DNA of 64,000 nucleotides from Pseudomonas syringae (GTDB taxonomy: Bacteria; Pseudomonadota; Gammaproteobacteria; Pseudomonadales; Pseudomonadaceae), in NCBI RefSeq assembly GCF_001698815.1, contig NZ_LGSI01000068.1:124001-188000 (forward strand). The letters are read 5' to 3'. The translations under genes were made by a program, and so were the position numbers. How positions within the stretch are numbered: position 1 is the first letter of the stretch; each line of letters opens with the position of its first letter. Below the pieces are notes generated by a model. The model made no database searches. It had not been told where the DNA came from and saw only the letters and a list, made by a program, of their open reading frames with translations. This document shows, piece by piece, positions 33,387 to 41,657 of this stretch.

Positions 33387-34892
33387 ATGAGTTCTATACA
33401 CGAGCAAGCGATGAGTTATGTGTATCAGCAAGTGTTGCAACGCTTGTTGGGTCACTTTACCCGCGCCGAGCGGACCGCCTTGCAGTTATTGATTCAACGT
33501 TTGATCGTGGCCGCAGGCGGCATTGAGCGTATTGCCAGCTTCAAGGTCATGGTCGCATTCAGCGGTGGCAAGGACAGTGCGTACACCGTCGCCTTCCTGC
33601 GGGCTGCGCAGCTAAGCATTGCCGGCAGATCCCCCGGGACATTCAATCTGCGCATCGCCACCATGCGTCATGCAGGCATGACCCCCGCCGTCATGGGCAA
33701 CATTCAGCGCACCTACTCGGGACTCTTTCTCCACGACGATCCCCGGGTCGAATTGCTGGTGGTGGATAACCAGTATGTACAGATATTCGAGCCGGAGCTG
33801 CCGTTCTCCCAGGCAGGGCGCGAACAAAACCGCTCGGACATGCTGCTGAGCGGGCATTTGTCGGCAGGGGACGGCCGCACCACGTTCTGCAATAGCTGCT
33901 ATTTGGGGATCGCGGAGTTTTTCGGGCGTGCCGCCGCCTGGGGCACTGGCGTCGATGCGCTGGTCAGTGGCGATTCGCGCAAGGAACAAAAGCAATATAT
34001 CGCCTGGATCATGCGTCTGGTGCCACGCAACGCGCAGCGTTTCAGTGATTGGGGCAATCAGAATTTCAACGGCGTGCTGCGCACAATCGACAGCATTGGC
34101 CAGGCGTACTATCAGGAACTGTACGGCGATGGCAGCGAAATGGCTGGCCGCGTCGTTCGCCCATTGGGTTTTCCGAACAAATCCGTCGTGCCGTCGTACA
34201 TCACCATTTCTGATCTCATGCACAGCAACGTGGAAGAACACTGGAACCTGCTCACCGAGTTTCTCGGCTTTCGTTTCGATGACCTGGCGTTCAGCTTCAG
34301 TGAATCAGACTGTGCCAATCCGTTGCTGATGGCGCATATGCGCGGCCTCAAAGCCCAATATGTGCAAGGACGCGCCTATGCCGATGGCATTGCCGAATAC
34401 CTCGAACTGGCCAAGGCAATGATGCGCAGGAAACAAATGCCTCAGCGTCTGATCGATCAGGCGTTGGGCGCGTACGTCGGCGAGACGCGCTTGCAGGCGC
34501 GGCGGGAGCTGGCGGCAGCCTTTGCTCTGGAAGGGTTCGGCCTGAATGAAGCACAACTGGTGTGCCTGCTTTTTTCACCCTTCGTCGATGAAGGGCGAGA
34601 GTTGGAGATCTTCCTGCGCCGTTGTCATCCAGGAATGCTGGTTGCGCTGCCGGACCTGCATAAGGCTCTGGCAGGAATGACCGCACCCGAGCAAGTGACT
34701 CAGTGGTTGATCGATATCAGCGGCCTGAGCATCAAAGGCCTGCAGAACCTCTATCTCAAGCAGCGTGTTGATTTCAGCCAGCAACACTCGATCATTGCCC
34801 GGGTGCGCGCCGCCGATCCTGATAAACGAAAGATTTCGACGGTCGACTCGGTCACCGGTGAAGCGGTTACGGAAATGATATCCGGGCGCTGA
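33387..34892 (+). CDS. PP-loop (N-type) ATP pyrophosphatase of unknown pathway
   Basis: A 501-aa protein. The PP-loop motif SGGKDS is at residues 59-64 in VMVAFSGGKDSAYTVAFLRA. A cysteine pair follows in TFCNSCYLG (Cys168, Cys171). The remaining 300 residues have no family that I recognise. PP-loop enzymes adenylate a carbonyl or carboxyl for attack by sulfur or nitrogen (tRNA thiolases, asparagine and argininosuccinate synthases, ExsB/QueC). The CxxC could carry sulfur or bind a metal. It is followed 103 bases later by a MocR-type regulator on the same strand, so the two probably belong together. It is too long for TtcA and lacks an amidotransferase domain. Confidence 0.75.
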   Translation: MSSIHEQAMSYVYQQVLQRLLGHFTRAERTALQLLIQRLIVAAGGIERIASFKVMVAFSGGKDSAYTVAFLRAAQLSIAGRSPGTFNLRIATMRHAGMTPAVMGNIQRTYSGLFLHDDPRVELLVVDNQYVQIFEPELPFSQAGREQNRSDMLLSGHLSAGDGRTTFCNSCYLGIAEFFGRAAAWGTGVDALVSGDSRKEQKQYIAWIMRLVPRNAQRFSDWGNQNFNGVLRTIDSIGQAYYQELYGDGSEMAGRVVRPLGFPNKSVVPSYITISDLMHSNVEEHWNLLTEFLGFRFDDLAFSFSESDCANPLLMAHMRGLKAQYVQGRAYADGIAEYLELAKAMMRRKQMPQRLIDQALGAYVGETRLQARRELAAAFALEGFGLNEAQLVCLLFSPFVDEGRELEIFLRRCHPGMLVALPDLHKALAGMTAPEQVTQWLIDISGLSIKGLQNLYLKQRVDFSQQHSIIARVRAADPDKRKISTVDSVTGEAVTEMISGR

Positions 34893-34995
34893 TCCATCTT
34901 CCGTCTCGGAGCTACGTGGCCGGCGCCATGTCAGGCATATCATCAGTCAACAAGAAATTTGGCCCCAGCGTTTTGCGCATGGACCGGTGCCGCTC

Positions 34996-36402
34996 ATGAA
35001 AACTAAACCTGATTTCGCCTATCACACGGTGTATCGCTATCTTGTCGGGCTGATCAATGACGCTCCGAGCGATACGGCAACCCGGCTCCCTTCATTGCGT
35101 CAGCTGGCGCTGCGTTTGAAGGTGTCGATTTCGACGGTGCAAAATGCCTATTCGATACTGGAAAAGGAAGGCCGGGTCTGCCCTGTGCCTAAATCCGGTT
35201 ACTTTGCGCAACCCAATGGCTGCGGCGACTGCTCGCAAGGCCGTTCGGACGGATCGCAAAGCCTTCTGGAAACCCTCTACAACAGCGCGCGCCGCCCCGG
35301 AATGCTGGTGCTCGGCAACGATCAGCCTACCCAGGTGCAGTCGTTGGAAAGTCCGCTTTTGTTGATTGAGCGCGAACTGGTCCGGCAGTATCCCGGGCCA
35401 CTGGATCCGAACTTCCAACCATTTGGCGATGTGGAACTGCGGTCTGCATTGGCGGCTCATTACACGGTATCGACGCAGCGCAGCTGGCTTCCGGAAGATG
35501 CCTTTGTCGGACCAGACCTGTTGGCCATGATGAAGGTTGTGCTTGAAACCCTGGCGCTGCGCGGCAGCACGGTTCTGGTTGAGTCACCCTGCACCTGGAC
35601 GCTTCTGCGCCTGTTGCAGTCATTCAACATCCGGGTCATCGAGTTGCCCGTGGATCAGGCAGGGTGTATCAACGTCCCGGCGCTGGATCAGGCGTTGCTC
35701 ACCGAAGGTATAGGCCTGGCCCTATTGCCGTCGTTTCTCAATGCGGTCCGTGGCAGTGCCCTTGCCGCCGAGAATCGCCAGGCGGTTGCGGATCTGTTGA
35801 ACCGTTACCGAATCTGGGTGCTGGAGAACGACAGTCATGGCGAGCTCAGCTTCGAGACACCCCACAGTCGGTTGCGCAACCTGATCGACCCCGAGCGGCT
35901 GTTGATCATTGGCTCATTCGAAAAAATCCTTGGCGCCGAAGCACCTTATGGCTACTTGCTGGGCAAGTTTTTCAATCCGCAATGGCAGCAATACTTCCTG
36001 TTGCAGGCATTCAACCTGCCGCCGATCCGGCAGAAGGCTATTGCGCGGCTCTACAGCAGCGGGCGTCTGGATCTGCATCTGGTAGAACTGCGCCGGTTGC
36101 TGGAGCAGCGAATGTTAGCCATGACTTTGCTGATTGACCGTCATCTGGGACGCTTGCTGCAGTATGAAATGCCACAGGGCGGGGCAGTAATCTGGGCCGA
36201 AAGCGTGTCTTGCGTGGACATGCGCCAGGTATTTGACCAGTTGTTGCAGGAGCGTATCGTCATCGCTCCGGGCGAGCTGTTCAGCCTGCAGGGTTTGCAT
36301 CGGCAGAACCTGCGCATCAGCTATGCCATAGGTGAACATTTGCCCATCGAGACCACGCTCGCGACCTTGCGCCGGGCGTTGTCCGAGGCACGATGCGCTT
36401 GA
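34996..36402 (+). CDS. MocR/GntR-type regulator with aminotransferase-like domain
   Basis: About 468 aa from the ATG at 34996; a GTG at 34987 is an alternative. The N-terminal winged helix is GntR-type (RLPSLRQLALRLKVSISTVQNAYSILEKEG). A class I aminotransferase-like domain follows, with the PLP lysine in IIGSFEKILGAEAPYGYLLG and a D/N set near YRIWVLENDSHGEL. The C-terminal small domain is complete. MocR proteins bind PLP plus an amino compound to control a neighbouring gene, so the PP-loop gene upstream is the likely target. There is a cysteine cluster (CGDCSQG) in the linker, which is not typical. Confidence 0.87.
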   Translation: MKTKPDFAYHTVYRYLVGLINDAPSDTATRLPSLRQLALRLKVSISTVQNAYSILEKEGRVCPVPKSGYFAQPNGCGDCSQGRSDGSQSLLETLYNSARRPGMLVLGNDQPTQVQSLESPLLLIERELVRQYPGPLDPNFQPFGDVELRSALAAHYTVSTQRSWLPEDAFVGPDLLAMMKVVLETLALRGSTVLVESPCTWTLLRLLQSFNIRVIELPVDQAGCINVPALDQALLTEGIGLALLPSFLNAVRGSALAAENRQAVADLLNRYRIWVLENDSHGELSFETPHSRLRNLIDPERLLIIGSFEKILGAEAPYGYLLGKFFNPQWQQYFLLQAFNLPPIRQKAIARLYSSGRLDLHLVELRRLLEQRMLAMTLLIDRHLGRLLQYEMPQGGAVIWAESVSCVDMRQVFDQLLQERIVIAPGELFSLQGLHRQNLRISYAIGEHLPIETTLATLRRALSEARCA

Positions 36403-36507
36403 GGCCGGCGACAATCGGGCCGTCGATCCATTTAGATTTGCCAGACCCGCGACAGACTGTTATCTGTACAACCATCCAGTACCGGCAATCGATGGTTCGT
36501 CCCTGCA

Positions 36508-38826
36508 GTGACTTCAGCTCCTACTTTAATCCCCCTCAGCGAAGCGCTCGTGCCGGATGGCGCGGACGCCTCGGTCTATGTCGTGGCGGTCCGCGCGCTG
36601 TGCGAGTTTACGGCGAAGGCCGGTGACCTCGACCTGCGCTTCACCCCGGCGCCAACTGCTCTGCAGGGCATTGCCGGGCATCGTACCGTTGCCGCGCGGC
36701 GCGGCCCGGATTACCAGACTGAAGTGGCGCTTTCCGGCGAGTACCAGCAATTAAAAGTCCGGGGCAGGGCGGACGGTTATGACCCGCAGCGCAATCAGCT
36801 TGAAGAGGTGAAGACTTACCGTGGCGACTTTGCCGCCATTCCCGACAACCATCGGCAATTGCATTGGGCCCAGGCAAAGATTTACGGTTGGCTGCTGTGC
36901 CAGCAATTGCAATTGAGTGAAGTGAATCTGGCGCTGGTGTACTTCAACATCATCAGCGAAGAGGAGACCTTGATTTGTGAACGGCATACGGCTGAAGAGC
37001 TGCGGGCATTTTTCGACAAGCACTGCGGGATATTCCTGCAGTGGGCGCGTCAGGAATTGGCTCACAGCCACCAACGCAATGACGTGCTACGCGGCTTGAA
37101 ATTTCCCCACGCGGGCTTTCGTATTGGCCAGCGGCATCTGGCCGAGTCCGTCTACAAAGCGGTCAGCACTGGCCGTTGTCTGATGGCTCAGGCGCCCACC
37201 GGCATCGGCAAGACCATCGGTACCTTGTTTCCCATGCTCAAGGCGGCGCCCAGCCAGCAGCTCGACAAACTATTCTTCCTGACCGCCAAAACACCAGGGC
37301 GCAAGCTGGCTCTGGACGCTCTGGGGGTGATCAGGCACAGCGCGCCGGAGCTTGAATTGCGCGTGCTGGAGCTGGTGGCTCGGGACAAGGCCTGCGAACA
37401 CCTGGACAAAGCCTGCAATGGCGACTCTTGTCCGCTGGCCCGCGGCTTTTATGACCGTCTGCCCGCAGCGCGCAGCGCGGCATTGACTGCACCGTGGCTG
37501 GATCAGGCGGGTTTGCGTCAGGTAGCGCTTGAGTATCAAGTGTGTCCGTACTACCTCAGCCAGGAAATGGCGCGCTGGTCGGACGTGGTGATCGCCGACT
37601 ATAACTATTATTTCGACCTGAGTGCCTTGCTGTTCGGCCTGGCGCAGTTCAATCAATGGCGCGTCGCGGTGTTGGTGGACGAAGCGCACAACATGGTCGA
37701 GCGCGCCCGGCAGATGTACAGCGCCAGCCTTGATCAGCAGAGCATGAACGCCATCCGCGACGTTGCGCCCGCGCCCTTGAAAAACTCCCTGCAACGCCTG
37801 AATCGCGACTGGAATGCGCTGCATAAAGAGCAGATCGCGGCGTATCAAGCCTATCCCGGCACGCCGGGCAAGCTGCTGCAAAGTCTCAACCTGTGCGTAA
37901 CGGCGATGGGGGATTACTTCAATGAGCATCCCGACGCCGTTGATGGGCCCCTGCAAAGTTTTTACTTCGAAGCAATAGCCTTTGTGCGGATTGCTGAACT
38001 GTTCGATGAGCATTTCATCTTCGACATCAGCAAGCGCGAATCAAGGGGCAAGCGCAGCAGTTTGTCGCGGCTCTGCCTGCGCAACGTGGTGCCAGCAAAT
38101 TTCATCCGCCCGCGATTGACCGCAGCGCGTAGCAGCGTGCTGTTTTCCGCCACCCTCAGCCCTCGGCACTATTACGCCGACATGCTCGGCTTACCCGTCG
38201 ATACAGCATGGATCGATGTCGAATCGCCCTTCAATCGCCAGCAGCTGGACGTGCGCATCGTCAGCCAGATATCTACCCGTTTCACCCATCGCCAGGCCTC
38301 GCTGGCCCCCATCGTCGAGTTGATGGCCGAACAGTTTGCAGCGCGACCAGGCAATTATCTGGCTTTCTTCAGCAGCTTTGATTATTTGCAACAAGTCGCG
38401 CAGTTGATGCAGGCCCGACATCCGCAGGTGCCGATCTGGCAGCAGGCGCGCGGCATGAGCGAGGCTGATCGTCACGGCTTTCTTGCGCGTTTTACCCTTG
38501 AAAGCCAGGGCATTGGCTTTGCGGTGCTGGGCGGTGCATTCGGCGAGGGGATCGATTTGCCCGGTGCGCGGTTGATCGGGGCGTTCATTGCCACGTTGGG
38601 CCTGGCCCAGCTCAATCCGGTCAACGAACAACTTAAACAGCGCATGGCCGCGCTGTTTGGCGCAGGCTACGATTACACCTACCTTTATCCGGGCCTGCAA
38701 AAAGTCGTGCAGGCCGCTGGCCGGGTGATCCGCAGTCAGGAGGACCGTGGTGTAGTGATGCTGATCGACGACCGTTTCGCCGAGCGCAAGGTGCAACAGT
38801 TGTTGCCCAAATGGTGGCAGCTTTGA
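36508..38826 (+). CDS. XPD/DinG-like Fe-S helicase with N-terminal PD-(D/E)XK nuclease domain
   Basis: A 772-aa SF2 helicase. The start is GTG at 36508. Residues about 70-130 match a PD-(D/E)XK nuclease core (Asp89 in GRADGYD, Glu100 and Lys102 in EEVKTYRGD, then QLHWAQAKIYGWLL), as in Cas4/RecB-type domains. The helicase follows, with Walker A APTGIGKT (229-236), Fe-S cysteines at about 296, 303, 308 and 346, DEAH at 391-394, and the C-terminal motifs VLFSATLSPRHYY and QAAGRVIRSQEDRG. The combination should unwind and cut DNA, and resembles helicase-nucleases of DNA repair. No known operon partner is beside it. Confidence 0.9.
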   Translation: MTSAPTLIPLSEALVPDGADASVYVVAVRALCEFTAKAGDLDLRFTPAPTALQGIAGHRTVAARRGPDYQTEVALSGEYQQLKVRGRADGYDPQRNQLEEVKTYRGDFAAIPDNHRQLHWAQAKIYGWLLCQQLQLSEVNLALVYFNIISEEETLICERHTAEELRAFFDKHCGIFLQWARQELAHSHQRNDVLRGLKFPHAGFRIGQRHLAESVYKAVSTGRCLMAQAPTGIGKTIGTLFPMLKAAPSQQLDKLFFLTAKTPGRKLALDALGVIRHSAPELELRVLELVARDKACEHLDKACNGDSCPLARGFYDRLPAARSAALTAPWLDQAGLRQVALEYQVCPYYLSQEMARWSDVVIADYNYYFDLSALLFGLAQFNQWRVAVLVDEAHNMVERARQMYSASLDQQSMNAIRDVAPAPLKNSLQRLNRDWNALHKEQIAAYQAYPGTPGKLLQSLNLCVTAMGDYFNEHPDAVDGPLQSFYFEAIAFVRIAELFDEHFIFDISKRESRGKRSSLSRLCLRNVVPANFIRPRLTAARSSVLFSATLSPRHYYADMLGLPVDTAWIDVESPFNRQQLDVRIVSQISTRFTHRQASLAPIVELMAEQFAARPGNYLAFFSSFDYLQQVAQLMQARHPQVPIWQQARGMSEADRHGFLARFTLESQGIGFAVLGGAFGEGIDLPGARLIGAFIATLGLAQLNPVNEQLKQRMAALFGAGYDYTYLYPGLQKVVQAAGRVIRSQEDRGVVMLIDDRFAERKVQQLLPKWWQL

Positions 38827-38960
38827 TGCTCAAGGGTTTAGGGATCGATAGCCGAGCGCAATGGTCAAACTGCCAGTAAACTGCCGCGCCGCTGCTATTT
38901 TTCTATTCAAAGCCCACAGCTGCCTGCGTTATTTCTATTTCCTGTCTCCATGGAGGTTGT

Positions 38961-40607
38961 ATGAGTCTGAGTCCTTTCGCCGGCAAACTGGCACCCGCCG
39001 AATTGCTGGTCGATGTTCCTCGATTGGTAACCGCCTATTACACCGGCCAGCCGGACGCTTCGGTCGCGACCCAACGGGTTGCTTTCGGCACCTCCGGGCA
39101 CCGTGGCAGTTCTTTTGATTTGAGTTTCAACGAATGGCATGTTCTGGCCATCAGCCAGGCCATCTGCCTGTACCGTCAGCTGAACGGCATCGACGGCCCG
39201 CTGTTTCTCGGCGCCGACACCCACGCCTTATCAACGCCCGCCAGTGCCACGGCCCTGGAAGTCCTGGCCGCCAACGGCGTGCACGTGATGATTTCCGAAG
39301 GCGATGAATACACCCCGACACCGGCAATTTCCCACGCGATCATCTGCTACAACCGGGGTCGCACAACAGGCTTGGCCGACGGCATCGTCATCACGCCTTC
39401 GCACAATCCGCCAGAAAGCGGCGGCTTCAAATACAACCCGCCCAATGGCGGTCCGGCCGACAGCCATATCACCAAGTGGATCGAAGCCAAGGCCAACGAA
39501 CTGCTGGCCGAGAAGATTCTCGGCGTGACGCGCATGAGCCATGACAGAGCGTTGCGCGCTGAAACGACCCACCGCCACGATTACCTCAACACCTACGTTG
39601 CGGACCTGAAAAACGTCATCGACATGGACGCCATCCGCAACGCCAATCTGCGCCTGGGCGTCGATCCGCTGGGCGGAGCAGGGGTGCGCTACTGGTCGGC
39701 GATTGGCGAGCATTACGGCCTGAATCTGGACGTGGTCAACAAGTTCGTCGATCCAACGTTCCGCTTCATGAGCGTCGACTGGGACGGCCGGATTCGCATG
39801 GACCCGTCGTCCAATTTCGCCATGCAGGGCCTGATTGGTCTCAAGGACAAATATCAGGTCGCCTTTGCCTGCGACCCGGACCATGACCGCCACGGCATCG
39901 TCACGCCAAGCGGCGGCCTGCTCGCGCCGAACAATTACCTGGCAGTGTCCATCGATTATCTTTTCCAGAACCGCCCGGATTGGCGTGCCGATGCGGCCGT
40001 GGGCAAGACCGTGGTCAGCAGCGGCATGATTGACCGAGTTGCCGCGCGCCTGGGGCGTCGTTTGTATGAAGTGCCGGTGGGCTTCAAGTTCTTCGCCGAA
40101 GGGCTGTTCGATGGCTCGCTGGGTTTCGGTGGCGAAGAAAGTGCCGGCGCGTCGTTCCTGCGCAGAGACGGCACCGTCTGGACCACCGACAAGGACGGGC
40201 TGATTCCGGCCTTGCTGGCGGCTGAGATCACTGCGCGTAAAGGTCGTGATCCAAGTGAGATCTACCAGGCTTTGACCGAGGAGTTGGGCGACCCGTTTTC
40301 GACGCGCGTTGAAGCCAAGGCCAATCCTGAGCAGAAAGCGTTGCTCGGCAAGCTGTCGCCCGATCAGGTGCAATCCACTGAATTGGCTGGCGAGCCGATC
40401 CTCAGCGTGCTCAGCCATGCACCGGGGAACAATCAGGCCATCGGCGGCCTCAAGGTCATGACTGAAAATGGCTGGTTCGCTGCGCGTCCATCCGGTACCG
40501 AGGACATCTACAAGATCTACGCCGAGAGTTTCGTTGGCGAAGATCACCTCAAGCGCCTGGTGGCTGAAGCGCAGGTTCTGGTGGATGCGGCGATTGCGCC
40601 CAACTGA
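38961..40607 (+). CDS. pgm: Phosphoglucomutase (alpha-D-glucose phosphate-specific)
   Basis: A 548-aa enzyme that interconverts glucose 1-phosphate and glucose 6-phosphate. The start has GGAGG five bases upstream. FGTSGHRGSS opens the fold. The phosphoserine loop is VITPSHNPPESGGFKYN, the metal loop is CDPDHDRHGIV, the sugar loop is FGGEESAGASF, and the phosphate-binding end is RPSGTEDIYKIYAES. Length and all four motifs match the bacterial pgm type. The gene stands alone and ends at a strong terminator. Confidence 0.95.
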   Translation: MSLSPFAGKLAPAELLVDVPRLVTAYYTGQPDASVATQRVAFGTSGHRGSSFDLSFNEWHVLAISQAICLYRQLNGIDGPLFLGADTHALSTPASATALEVLAANGVHVMISEGDEYTPTPAISHAIICYNRGRTTGLADGIVITPSHNPPESGGFKYNPPNGGPADSHITKWIEAKANELLAEKILGVTRMSHDRALRAETTHRHDYLNTYVADLKNVIDMDAIRNANLRLGVDPLGGAGVRYWSAIGEHYGLNLDVVNKFVDPTFRFMSVDWDGRIRMDPSSNFAMQGLIGLKDKYQVAFACDPDHDRHGIVTPSGGLLAPNNYLAVSIDYLFQNRPDWRADAAVGKTVVSSGMIDRVAARLGRRLYEVPVGFKFFAEGLFDGSLGFGGEESAGASFLRRDGTVWTTDKDGLIPALLAAEITARKGRDPSEIYQALTEELGDPFSTRVEAKANPEQKALLGKLSPDQVQSTELAGEPILSVLSHAPGNNQAIGGLKVMTENGWFAARPSGTEDIYKIYAESFVGEDHLKRLVAEAQVLVDAAIAPN

Positions 40608-40626
40608 TCTTTTTTACTGATATGCA

Positions 40627-40658
40627 AAAAGCCCCGACTCTTGCGAGCCGGGGCTTTT
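40627..40658. terminator. Terminator between pgm and the pirin gene
   Basis: AAAAGCCCCG with CGGGGCTTTT, extended by CTC/GAG across one mismatch, closes on TTGC. T runs on both strands suit the two convergent genes. Confidence 0.85.
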
Positions 40659-40681
40659 GTCTTTCTGCGTGAGGCAGATTG

Positions 40682-41377
40682 TTATGCGACGTCTACCAGC
40701 ACGATTTCACTGTCCTCGATGGCGGTGACGCGCAGCACTTGCTCATCCTCAACTGCGATGCCATCGCGAGCCACAGCGTGCAGGCCGTTGACTTCGATGC
40801 TGCCGGTTGCCGGAACCAGATACGCACGACGACCTGCGTCCAGACGGTATTCCGCGGTTTCACCGGCTTTCAGGTTGGCCGCTACCAGACGTGCATCGGC
40901 GCGAATGCGCAGGCTGACGTCATCGCCGCTCTTGCCGCTGGCCAGGGTCACAAAGCCTTCGCGATCCCCTTTGGGAAAGGGTTTGGCGCCCCATGAAGGT
41001 GCCGCGCCGGTTTCGTTGGGCATGATCCAGATCTGGAAGATCCTGGTCGCCGTGGATTCCATGTTGTATTCGCTGTGGGCAATCCCGGTGCCAGCACTCA
41101 TCACCTGCACATCGCCTGCTTCGGTACGGCCCTTGTTGCCCAGATTGTCTTCATGGGTAATCGCGCCTTCACGAACGTAGGTGATGATTTCCATATCGCG
41201 GTGCGAGTGTTTCGGGAAACCGGTGCCGGCTTCGATCACATCGTCGTTCCAGACCCGCAGTTGACCCCAGTTCATGCGTTTCGGGTCGTAGTAGTCGGCG
41301 AACGAGAAGTGGTGATGTGCGTCCAGCCAGCCGTGGTTGGCGCCGCCCAAGGTGTTGAAAGGTCGTAATTGCAGCAT
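40682..41377 (-). CDS. Pirin family protein (YhaK/YhhW type)
   Basis: 231 aa from the ATG at 41377, which has AGGAGG seven bases upstream; a longer frame to 41455 is not supported. The cupin metal site is GFPKHSHRDMEIITYVREGAITHEDNLGN, with further ligands in VMSAGTGIAHSEYN. The C-terminal second cupin is weakly conserved. Pirins of this type can act as quercetin 2,3-dioxygenases in vitro; the physiological role is uncertain. It is convergent with pgm. Confidence 0.9.
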   Translation of the reverse strand: MLQLRPFNTLGGANHGWLDAHHHFSFADYYDPKRMNWGQLRVWNDDVIEAGTGFPKHSHRDMEIITYVREGAITHEDNLGNKGRTEAGDVQVMSAGTGIAHSEYNMESTATRIFQIWIMPNETGAAPSWGAKPFPKGDREGFVTLASGKSGDDVSLRIRADARLVAANLKAGETAEYRLDAGRRAYLVPATGSIEVNGLHAVARDGIAVEDEQVLRVTAIEDSEIVLVDVA

Positions 41378-41657
41378 GGTGTGGCCTCCTGAGCAGTGCC
41401 GGACACTGTGTGAATGTCCGGGCTGCTGAACGATGATTCGTGGTTGATGGAGCAATGATCTATCAAATATGCATCGGTAAAAAGCGGGTATTTTGGCTAG
41501 TTACTATCTGATTAATTGATATATCAAGCGCATCGGATTCTCCAATTCACCTGCAATTGATCGGCTAATAGCTTGATCGCCAAGCTTTTCACTGGAGCTC
41601 AACCGCGAATAGCGCGACCATGGCGCCTTCGCTCATCTGTTTACTGCTGGAGCCTGC

